Positions 1-5,729 of a stretch of 7,256 nucleotides of DNA are shown here, one piece after another. Numbering within the stretch: the stretch's first letter is position 1; every line of letters starts with the position of its first letter. The DNA comes from a bacterium (GTDB taxonomy: Bacteria; Pseudomonadota; Gammaproteobacteria; Burkholderiales; Burkholderiaceae_C): assembly GCA_030824095.1 (NCBI GenBank), contig JAVBYK010000121.1, forward strand, positions 1 through 7,256, in the 5' to 3' direction. The notes under the pieces were generated by a model, which was not told the origin of the DNA, did not search any database, and worked only from the letters and a program-made list of their open reading frames with translations. The position numbers were made by a program, and so were the translations under genes.

Positions 1-33
1 GCCTACATGCTCTGGAAGGGCCTGCACGGCTAG
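1..33 (+). CDS. Possible 3' end of an unidentified plus-strand gene
   Basis: Reading from base 1 gives ten codons (AYMLWKGLHG) followed by TAG at 31-33. If real, this is the C-terminus of a gene lying mostly left of the window and convergent with the GGDEF-EAL gene. The two stop codons overlap within one CTAG (30-33). Ten residues are too few to assign a family. The other two plus-strand frames stay open past this point, so the frame choice is not proven. The main argument for it is the neat stop-to-stop junction, which is common between convergent genes in compact genomes. Confidence 0.3.
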   Translation, partial: AYMLWKGLHG

Positions 34-2087
34 CCTGGTTGCGCCGTGCCCCCGGGCAGATGGGCGCGCAGGCACTCGAATTCCGCCGCCGGCAAGCCCG
101 GCGCGCACAGAAAACCCTGGAACGCCTCGCACTGCAGCCCTTGCAGGTAGTCGCGTTGCGCAGCCGTTTCCACCCCTTCCGCCACCACGGCCAGCTTGAG
201 GGCCCGGGCCATCGCAATGGTGGCCCCCACAATTGCGCGATCGCCCTCGTCTTCGGGCAGGCCCATGACAAAGGCGCGGTCGATCTTGAGCTTGGAAATC
301 GGGAACTTCTTCAGGTAGGCCAGGCTGGAATAGCCGGTACCAAAGTCGTCAATAGCCAGACTAACGCCCAGCGCAGACAGTGCGTGCAGGCGGGCCAGGG
401 TTTCGCTGACATCGCGGATCAGGATGGACTCGGTCAGCTCCAGCTCCAAGAGCGCCGGATTGAGCCCGGCCCCGTGGACGGCAGCGGCCACCCGCTCCAC
501 AAAGTCACTTTGCTGAAATTGCAGGGCCGACACGTTGACGGACACCACCACCGACTGCCCGGCCTCCTGCCAGGCCAGGGCCTGGCGCACGGCCTCTTCC
601 ATCACCCAATTGCCAATGGTGACAATGAAGCCCGACTCTTCGGCCAGGGGAATGAAGGTGGCGGGTGACACGTTGCCCAGTTCGGCGTCGCTCCAGCGGA
701 TCAGCGCCTCGACCCCCAACAGACGCCCGTCGCCCAGCGCAATCTGCGGCTGGTAGTGCAGGCGGAACAGCCCCTGGTCCATGGCCTGACGCATGGCATG
801 GTCCATCTTCACACGGGACAGCAGGTCCACGTTCATCTGCGGCTGGTAGAAGCGGAAGTTGCCACGCCCGCGCTCCTTGACGCGGAACATGGCGGTGTCG
901 GCGCACTGAATGAGCGTGTCCAGGTTACGGCCATCTTCCGGATACATGGCCACGCCAATGCTGCAACCCAACGAAAAACTGACCGTGTCCACCATGAAAG
1001 GCTGGGCCAGTTTGTCCAGGATGCGGCGCGCCACGATCTCGGCACCAAAGGCATCGGCCTCCTGCAAGAAGGCAATGAACTCATCACCACCGACCCGGCA
1101 CAAGGTATCGACTTCGCGCAGTGTCTGCTGGATGCGGGCCGATGCCTCGATCAGCGCCTGGTCACCAAAGGAGTGGCCCAGGGAGTCGTTGATGTTCTTG
1201 AAGCGGTCCAGGTCAATGAACAGCACCGCAAAGGTGGCGCCACTGCGCTGCGCGGCGCGCAGGGCCACGGCCACCCGCTGGCCCAGCAGCAGGCGGTTGG
1301 GCAGGCCGGTCAGCACATCGGTGTAGGCCAGCGTCTCGATGCGCTTTTGCGCATCCAGCCGTTCGGTCAAGTCACGAAACGAATACACCCGACCCACCAC
1401 CCGGCTGCGGCTGGTCTGTGGCAGGGTCACACGCTCCAGCATGCGGCCCGAGCGCAGCAGCAGGACATCGGTCCGCTCGACTTCGGGATCGTTGGCGATG
1501 CTGTCCAGGTGCTCGCGGTAGCCGGCTTCGTCCTGCACGCAACTGGCCAGATGGGCGAACAGCACCGCGCCGCCATCGTCCATGTTCAGGTCCGGCGGAA
1601 CATTCCACAGCTCCACAAAGCGGCGGTTGCAATGGCGCACGGCCCCTGCGGTGTCAACGACCAGGATACCGTCGCCGGTGGACTCCAGCGTGGCCCGCAA
1701 CTCGGCCATGCGGTCTTCCAGCTGTTCTTCGGCTAAACGCTGCTGGCGCAGATCGCGCACGCCCACCAGGAACACCGGGTTGCCAGGACTGAGCCAGACG
1801 CGGCTGACCTTGCGCTCCACGGGAATGGCCACGCCATCCATGCAACGCAGGCGCGTCTCGGACAGGATGTGATCGGCCAGGCCGGCGGCCACGTCCTCCC
1901 AGAAGAACAGATCCTCTGGTGCGTTCGTCAGTTCGACCACGGGTTTGTTCACGAAGTCGGCAAGTTCCAGGCCCACCAGCGAGGCAAGCACCTGGTTGGC
2001 CCCAACGATGCGCAATGTCTTGGGGTCCACCAGGCAGACCGCCTCGATCATCGCGTCCAGAACAGGCCCACACTCCGCGGGTGTCAT
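30..2087 (-). CDS. PAS-PAS-GGDEF-EAL cyclic-di-GMP signalling protein
   Basis: A 685-residue bifunctional c-di-GMP enzyme. The order is PAS 1 (about 8-115), a short helical linker, PAS 2 (about 130-245), GGDEF (about 250-415) and EAL (about 425-675). No transmembrane segment or signal peptide is evident, so it is probably cytosolic and senses an internal cue through its PAS domains; the ligand cannot be told. The cyclase signature GGDEF is intact at 333-337. An inhibitory I-site RxxD (R324, D327) lies five residues before it, suggesting product feedback. The phosphodiesterase half keeps EAL (460-462), N518, E553 in ELTES, D580-D581 in DDFGTGYSS, K601 and D603 in KID, and E637 and E640 in AEGVE, so both activities look possible. 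Which one dominates cannot be read from sequence; in such hybrids GGDEF may only bind GTP and activate EAL. The ATG overlaps the stop of the upstream HD-GYP gene (ATGA, 2084-2087), and only a weak GGTGGG-like site precedes it, so translation is probably coupled. Confidence 0.95.
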   Translation of the reverse strand: MTPAECGPVLDAMIEAVCLVDPKTLRIVGANQVLASLVGLELADFVNKPVVELTNAPEDLFFWEDVAAGLADHILSETRLRCMDGVAIPVERKVSRVWLSPGNPVFLVGVRDLRQQRLAEEQLEDRMAELRATLESTGDGILVVDTAGAVRHCNRRFVELWNVPPDLNMDDGGAVLFAHLASCVQDEAGYREHLDSIANDPEVERTDVLLLRSGRMLERVTLPQTSRSRVVGRVYSFRDLTERLDAQKRIETLAYTDVLTGLPNRLLLGQRVAVALRAAQRSGATFAVLFIDLDRFKNINDSLGHSFGDQALIEASARIQQTLREVDTLCRVGGDEFIAFLQEADAFGAEIVARRILDKLAQPFMVDTVSFSLGCSIGVAMYPEDGRNLDTLIQCADTAMFRVKERGRGNFRFYQPQMNVDLLSRVKMDHAMRQAMDQGLFRLHYQPQIALGDGRLLGVEALIRWSDAELGNVSPATFIPLAEESGFIVTIGNWVMEEAVRQALAWQEAGQSVVVSVNVSALQFQQSDFVERVAAAVHGAGLNPALLELELTESILIRDVSETLARLHALSALGVSLAIDDFGTGYSSLAYLKKFPISKLKIDRAFVMGLPEDEGDRAIVGATIAMARALKLAVVAEGVETAAQRDYLQGLQCEAFQGFLCAPGLPAAEFECLRAHLPGGTAQPG

Positions 2088-3376
2088 GCAAGCCCACCCA
2101 TTTGGGAGTCGCTGACGCGTTCAAAGAAATAGCTGACCCGCTGGCGCGGTGCCAGAAAGTCCAGTGCCTCGGCCGGCAGCGCTGCGGGCTTGAGGCTGCG
2201 GCGTATGCCGATGTTGGGGGCGTGCTCCAGATCCAGAATCAGCGCCTCGTGTTTGGAAATACCCGGCTCGTGCACGATCACACGGGGCTTGAGTGGCCGT
2301 GCGGAATTGACCGACACCACCATGCCATAACGCTCATCCATCAGTTGCACCACCGACCCCGGCGGGTACACCCCCATCATGCGGATGAAAGCACTCAGTG
2401 CCACTGAATCAAATTTGGTCTTGAGCTGGGCAAAGATCAGTGACAGCGACTCATGCGGCGTCATGGCCGCCGCCGCCCGGCTCGGGTTGCACAGGTTGTC
2501 GTAGCGGTTCACCAGGGCCAGGATGCGGGCAGCGGGCGTCATGGATTCACCCTTGACCCGCATCGGAAAGCCGCTGCCATCAATCAGTTCGTGGTGCTGC
2601 GCAATAGCCAGCATGGCTGCCTTGGACAACTCCATGGACTTGGCAACCTGAACGCCTTGCGCCACATGCTCCTGGTAGAGCTTGTACTCGGCGGTGGAGA
2701 AATTCTCTTCCAGCCAGCGCACCCGGTCGGGCAGCTGAACCTTGCCGGCGTCGTGCAGGAAAGCCGCCATGCCCAGATCCACCAGCTCCGGCTGCCCCAG
2801 GCCCATGGCCTTGCCCAGCAACAGGGACACGATGGTGACGTTCACCGGATGCATGGAGGACTTGTCGCCCGCCGCTTCGGACAATAGGCGAATGGCCGAC
2901 TCGCCTTCGGCCAGCATCTCGCCGACAAAATCACTGACCATGGTGTGGCAGAACTCGGCCGCAGCCTTGGGCTGGGTGGGTATCAATTCCAGGGTCTTGC
3001 GGTACTGGCGCACCGCCTCGCCAAAGCGGCGCTCGCAGACGACCAGACTGCGCTGCTGCTGCGCCAGCTGTTCTGCGTGGGCCTGGCGCTGGGCGGCTTC
3101 ACGCTGCGCCGCAGCCGTTCGTTCCGCGGCCAGTGCGGCCAGCGCCGGATTCACAGCTGCCGCTGCGGCTTCAGGGTCCGGGTCGCTCTTGGTCAGATTG
3201 ACACGAACCTTGGCCTGGCCGAGGCCACGGATGGTGTCGATCTGCCTGCTGGAAGAAATCTTGAAGCTGCCGACCGGAAACGGATGGGACAACCAGCCCA
3301 CATCCAGTTCCACGAACATGCCGATCCGCAAGGACTTGACGTCAACGAGTTCGACATTGTCTTCTTTGCTATTCAA
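2084..3376 (-). CDS. DUF3391 / HD-GYP cyclic-di-GMP phosphodiesterase
   Basis: A probable c-di-GMP phosphodiesterase; HD-GYP enzymes hydrolyse c-di-GMP to pGpG and on to GMP. With a TTG start at 3376 it has 430 residues. An N-terminal DUF3391 region (about 8-65) contains LRIGMFVELDVGWLSHPFP. An Ala/Gln/Arg-rich, probably coiled-coil linker follows (about 67-116). The HD-GYP domain (about 165-370) ends with a YPPGSVVQL stretch typical of the family. Metal-binding and catalytic positions are present: H176, H208-D209 with K212 (HDAGK), H237, H261-H262 and D293. The GYP signature reads GFP (269-271) inside HHELIDGSGFP, a conservative change. The protein appears soluble. Start: TTG at 3376 has AGAGGA six bases upstream and lies just before DUF3391. 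An in-frame TTG at 3403, preceded by GGGGAGG eight bases away, would add nine residues and cannot be excluded. It is the first gene of a two-gene unit and overlaps the GGDEF-EAL gene by four bases. Confidence 0.92.
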   Translation of the reverse strand: MNSKEDNVELVDVKSLRIGMFVELDVGWLSHPFPVGSFKISSSRQIDTIRGLGQAKVRVNLTKSDPDPEAAAAAVNPALAALAAERTAAAQREAAQRQAHAEQLAQQQRSLVVCERRFGEAVRQYRKTLELIPTQPKAAAEFCHTMVSDFVGEMLAEGESAIRLLSEAAGDKSSMHPVNVTIVSLLLGKAMGLGQPELVDLGMAAFLHDAGKVQLPDRVRWLEENFSTAEYKLYQEHVAQGVQVAKSMELSKAAMLAIAQHHELIDGSGFPMRVKGESMTPAARILALVNRYDNLCNPSRAAAAMTPHESLSLIFAQLKTKFDSVALSAFIRMMGVYPPGSVVQLMDERYGMVVSVNSARPLKPRVIVHEPGISKHEALILDLEHAPNIGIRRSLKPAALPAEALDFLAPRQRVSYFFERVSDSQMGGLA

Positions 3377-3382
3377 GGGTTT

Positions 3383-3388
3383 TCCTCT
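3383..3388 (-). promoter_or_regulatory. Ribosome binding site for the HD-GYP gene (TTG start)
   Basis: On the minus strand AGAGGA lies six bases before the TTG at 3374-3376, supporting that start. A competing site, GGGGAGG at about 3412-3418, precedes the TTG at 3401-3403 by eight bases. No in-frame ATG or GTG exists near the N-terminus, so the gene uses a TTG start either way. Confidence 0.5.
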
Positions 3389-3430
3389 CTGACGCTCCAA
3401 CAACCCAACCTCCCCAGCCGCTGCGTATTC

Positions 3431-3451
3431 AAACTATTATTACTAAACTAT
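3431..3451. repeat. AT-rich 7-base direct repeat upstream of the HD-GYP gene
   Basis: AAACTAT occurs at 3431-3437 and again at 3445-3451, with a 7-base gap (14 bases start to start). On the minus strand this is ATAGTTT twice, about 55-75 bases before the TTG at 3376 and 28-48 bases before the one at 3403. It sits in the most A+T-rich part of the gap and includes TAATAAT, which could serve as a -10 element. It could be a regulator site, part of the promoter, or chance. Confidence 0.4.
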
Positions 3452-3568
3452 CTTTAGCGGCCACCGTTGCTGCGGATTGACCGTCAGCGACTCACCCCAA
3501 GTCATACAAAAAACCACACCCCCACACGAGACTGTGCGTTCATGTGGTGAAAGCATACTCCAGCTTTG

Positions 3569-3582
3569 TGACCGAATGGTCA
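3569..3582. promoter_or_regulatory. Short inverted repeat, possible operator
   Basis: TGACC-GAAT-GGTCA is a perfect dyad with 5-base arms and a 4-base centre, about 200 bases upstream of the HD-GYP start. It does not match FNR (TTGAT-N4-ATCAA) or CRP (TGTGA-N6-TCACA) sites well. The arms are short enough to arise by chance, so an operator role is only suggested. Confidence 0.2.
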
Positions 3583-3633
3583 AGTTTCCCACGCAAGTTA
3601 TATACCTGTCGGCACATCCACGCCACACGGGCA

Positions 3634-3657
3634 TAAAAAAACCCGCCGAAGCGGGTT
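3634..3657 (-). terminator. Rho-independent terminator after phaB
   Basis: Read on the minus strand, a perfect 7-base-pair stem AACCCGC / GCGGGTT closes a UUCG tetraloop, with the especially stable C(UUCG)G arrangement, and runs directly into a T tract. It begins 35 bases after the phaB stop codon. It should end the phaCAB transcript and isolate the downstream c-di-GMP unit. Confidence 0.92.
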
Positions 3658-3692
3658 GTCGTGCCACGGCTTGCGCCGCAGTGCTTTTAGCC

Positions 3693-4430
3693 TTAGCCCA
3701 TGTGCAGGCCGCCGTTGACAGAAAACTCCGCGCCGGTGGCGTAACCACCTTCATCGGACGCCAGCCACGCAATGATGGAGGCAATTTCGCTGGGCTCGCC
3801 CAGGCGCTTGACCGGCACCGTGCCAATGATCTTGTCCAGCACTTCCTGGCGAATGGCCTTGACCATGTCCGTGCCGATGTAGCCGGGGCTGACGGTGTTC
3901 ACCGTCACACCCTTGGTTGCCAGTTCCTGCGCCAGCGCCATGGAGAAGCCGTGCATGCCAGCCTTGGCAGCGGAGTAGTTGGTCTGACCAGCCTGGCCCT
4001 TGACGCCATTGACGGAGGAGATGTTGATGATGCGACCCCAGCCCTTTTCAACCATGTCACCCACCACCTGCTTGGTGACGTTGAACATGCTGTTCAGGTT
4101 GGTTTCGATCACGGCATCCCAGTCTTCGCGCGTCATCTTCAGGAACATGCGGTCCTTGGTGATGCCGGCGTTGTTGATCAGCACGTCGATGGCGCCATGC
4201 TCGGCCTTGGCCTTGGTGAAGGCTTCCACGGTGGAGTCCCAGTTGCCGACATTGCCCACCGAAGCGTAGAAGGTGAAACCCAGGGCTGCCTGCTCGGCCA
4301 GCCACTTGGCGTAATCACGGGTCGGGCCGCAGCCAGCGATGACCTTGAAACCTTCTTTGTACAGACGCTGGCAGATGGCGGTACCGATGCCACCCATGCC
4401 ACCGGTTACGTATGCTACTTTTTGACTCAT
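3693..4430 (-). CDS. phaB: Acetoacetyl-CoA reductase PhaB
   Basis: A short-chain dehydrogenase/reductase of 245 residues that reduces acetoacetyl-CoA to (R)-3-hydroxybutyryl-CoA, normally with NADPH, in the second step of PHB synthesis in the cytosol. The Rossmann glycine motif TGGMGGIG is at 9-16 and NNAG at 86-89. Asn111, Ser139, Tyr152 and Lys156 form the SDR catalytic tetrad (YSAAK). The family features GWGRIINISSVNG, VNTVSPGYI and the C-terminal NGGLHMG are present. The CGP stretch at about 34-36 resembles the NADPH-binding part of C. necator PhaB. Length matches that family (about 246). Start: ATG at 4430 has AGGAG five bases upstream. An in-frame GTG at 4436 would add two residues but overlaps that site and is rejected. 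It is the third gene of phaCAB, 92 bases after phaA, and is followed by an intrinsic terminator. Confidence 0.97.
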   Translation of the reverse strand: MSQKVAYVTGGMGGIGTAICQRLYKEGFKVIAGCGPTRDYAKWLAEQAALGFTFYASVGNVGNWDSTVEAFTKAKAEHGAIDVLINNAGITKDRMFLKMTREDWDAVIETNLNSMFNVTKQVVGDMVEKGWGRIINISSVNGVKGQAGQTNYSAAKAGMHGFSMALAQELATKGVTVNTVSPGYIGTDMVKAIRQEVLDKIIGTVPVKRLGEPSEIASIIAWLASDEGGYATGAEFSVNGGLHMG

Positions 4431-4435
4431 ATTCA

Positions 4436-4441
4436 CTCCTC
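4436..4441 (-). promoter_or_regulatory. Ribosome binding site that fixes the phaB start
   Basis: GAGGAG on the minus strand lies five bases before the ATG at 4428-4430. The alternative GTG codon (4434-4436) overlaps this site, so it cannot be the start. The site is a strong match, allowing phaB to be translated independently despite its 92-base distance from phaA. Confidence 0.8.
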
Positions 4442-4454
4442 TTTGGTTTTACTC

Positions 4455-4503
4455 GCTACAAAAACAGTAGCTACCAGCCCAATATTGACGAGGGCTAGAA
4501 GCC
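4455..4503. repeat. Intergenic double-hairpin repeat in the phaA-phaB spacer
   Basis: Two adjacent inverted repeats occupy half of the 92-base spacer. The first is GCTAC (4455-4459) and GTAGC (4467-4471) around AAAAACA. The second is AGCCC (4476-4480) and GGGCT (4492-4496) around 11 bases, followed by AGAAGCC. The layout, a GCTAC/GTAGC hairpin followed by CTA-GC-rich arms and a terminal GCC, resembles a dispersed intergenic repeat I recall from Comamonadaceae genomes; this is memory, not a search. In the phaCAB transcript it would form two stem-loops ahead of the phaB ribosome binding site. It might affect mRNA stability or act as a weak attenuator. Neither hairpin has the terminator combination of a strong stem directly followed by a T run. 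Confidence 0.6.
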
Positions 4504-4522
4504 TATTCATTCAATAACTCTT

Positions 4523-5701
4523 CTATCGCTCAATGGTCAGCGCCACGCCCATGCCACCACCGATGCACAGGGACGCAATGCCCTTCTTGGCGTTGCGGCG
4601 TTGCATCTCATGCAGCAGCGTCACCAGGATACGGCAGCCGGACGCACCAATGGGGTGACCAATGGCAATGGCACCGCCATTGACGTTGACCTTGCTGGTA
4701 TCCCAGCCCATTTCGTTGTTGACGGCGCAGGCCTGGGCGGCAAAGGCTTCGTTGATTTCCAACAGGTCCAGGTCCTGTGGCTTCCAGCCGGCGCGCTCCA
4801 ACGCCTTGCGGGAGGCAGACACCGGGCCCATGCCCATCAGAGCCGGGTCCAGACCGCTGGTGGCAAAGCTGGCGATGCGGCCCAGCGGTGTCAGGCCCAG
4901 GGCGGCGGCCTTCTTGGCCGTCATCACCATCACGGCGGCGGCGCCGTCGTTGATGCCAGACGCGTTACCGGCGGTCACGCCACCTGCCTTGTCAAATGCA
5001 GGGCGCAGACCGGCCAGCGCTTCGGCGTTGGACTTGCGGTTGATGAACTCATCGGCCGCAAACACAATCGGATCACCCTTCTTCTGGGCGATGCTGAAGG
5101 GAATGATTTCATCGACGAACTTGCCGGCGTCCTGCGCGGCAGCGGCCTTTTGCTGGCTGGCCAGGGCCAGGGCGTCCTGCATGTCACGGGTAATGCCATA
5201 GGCCTTGGCGACATTCTCGGCAGTGATACCCATGTGGTACTGGTTGTAGACGTCCCACAGGCCGTCGACGATCATGGAGTCGATCATCTTCCAGTCGCCC
5301 ATGCGCTGGCCGTCGCGCGAACCCAGCAGCACGTGCGGGCTGGCGCTCATGTTTTCCTGACCGCCGGCAATCACGATCTCGCTGTCGCCATAGGCCACGG
5401 CCTGGGCCGCCAGCATCACGGCCTTGAGACCGGAGCCGCACACGGCGTTGATGGTCAATGCCGGGGTTTCCTTGGCAATGCCGCTCTTGATCAGCGACTG
5501 GCGGGCCGGATTCTGGCCCTGGCCTGCAGCCAGCACCTGACCCAGAATGACCTCACCCACCTGGTCCGCTGCCACACCGGTGCGCGCCAGCAGGCCCTTG
5601 ATGACGGCCGCGCCCAGTTCGGGCGCCGGTGTCTTGGCCAGAGAACCACCAAACTTGCCCACGGCGGTGCGTGCGGCTGAAACGATGACGATGTCTTCCA
5701 T
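4523..5701 (-). CDS. phaA: Acetyl-CoA acetyltransferase (beta-ketothiolase) PhaA
   Basis: A biosynthetic thiolase of 392 residues that condenses two acetyl-CoA to acetoacetyl-CoA, the entry step to PHB. The nucleophile is Cys88 in INAVCGSG, His349 lies in GHPIGASG, and Cys379, the second catalytic cysteine, lies in SLCIGGGMG. NEAF (317-320) and the stretch DGLWDVYNQYHMGITAEN are typical of PhaA-type enzymes. From memory the sequence tracks C. necator PhaA (393 residues) almost without gaps. BktB-like and degradative thiolases share the catalytic motifs, but the position between phaC and phaB favours PhaA. The ATG at 5701 is preceded by GAAGGA (5710-5715) eight bases away. The gene begins 28 bases after the phaC stop, so the two are surely co-transcribed. 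Confidence 0.96.
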   Translation of the reverse strand: MEDIVIVSAARTAVGKFGGSLAKTPAPELGAAVIKGLLARTGVAADQVGEVILGQVLAAGQGQNPARQSLIKSGIAKETPALTINAVCGSGLKAVMLAAQAVAYGDSEIVIAGGQENMSASPHVLLGSRDGQRMGDWKMIDSMIVDGLWDVYNQYHMGITAENVAKAYGITRDMQDALALASQQKAAAAQDAGKFVDEIIPFSIAQKKGDPIVFAADEFINRKSNAEALAGLRPAFDKAGGVTAGNASGINDGAAAVMVMTAKKAAALGLTPLGRIASFATSGLDPALMGMGPVSASRKALERAGWKPQDLDLLEINEAFAAQACAVNNEMGWDTSKVNVNGGAIAIGHPIGASGCRILVTLLHEMQRRNAKKGIASLCIGGGMGVALTIER

Positions 5702-5729
5702 TTTTCTAGTCCTTCAGTGAATAAGTTGT

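Larger units (their letters stand above)
3404..3692. other. Intergenic region between the PHB operon and the c-di-GMP gene pair
   Basis: This 289-base gap holds the phaB terminator (3634-3657) and should hold the promoter of the HD-GYP/GGDEF-EAL unit. It is richer in A+T than the genes, especially around 3425-3460. I see no convincing sigma-70 promoter. The nearest pair on the minus strand, TTGACC (3578-3583) and TATGCT (3552-3557), is 20 bases apart, which is too long. A 14-base dyad (3569-3582) and a direct repeat (3431-3451) are candidate regulator sites. No small gene or RNA gene is recognisable, and reading frames crossing the gap look like chance. Confidence 0.6.

Noticed and set aside
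756..1736. A 326-codon plus-strand open frame opposite the GGDEF-EAL gene
   Set aside because: It is antisense to conserved GGDEF and PAS coding sequence, and its low-complexity His/Gln-rich product is typical of a shadow frame.
3511..3527. Mirror-symmetric GTGTGGGGGTGTG run (minus strand) in the gap
   Set aside because: It is a short GT-rich mirror repeat with no stem-forming ability and no known site match; probably chance.
3552..3583. TTGACC and TATGCT as a sigma-70 promoter for the HD-GYP gene
   Set aside because: The spacing is 20 bases, beyond the usual 16-18, so I do not call it a promoter.
3443..3826. A 127-codon minus-strand frame running from the 3' part of phaB into the gap
   Set aside because: It overlaps the conserved end of phaB in another frame, runs through the terminator hairpin and has no recognisable product.
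4434..4436. GTG as the phaB start
   Set aside because: It overlaps the AGGAG ribosome binding site, while the ATG six bases on is correctly spaced and matches the usual PhaB N-terminus.
3477..4517. A 346-codon plus-strand open frame opposite phaB and the adjacent gap
   Set aside because: Most of it mirrors phaB, it crosses the phaB terminator, and its translation shows no recognisable domain.
4601..5680. A 359-codon plus-strand open frame opposite phaA
   Set aside because: It is fully antisense to a clearly recognised thiolase gene. Its translation is rich in His, Gly and Gln with no family motif, as expected from the antisense of GC-rich coding DNA.
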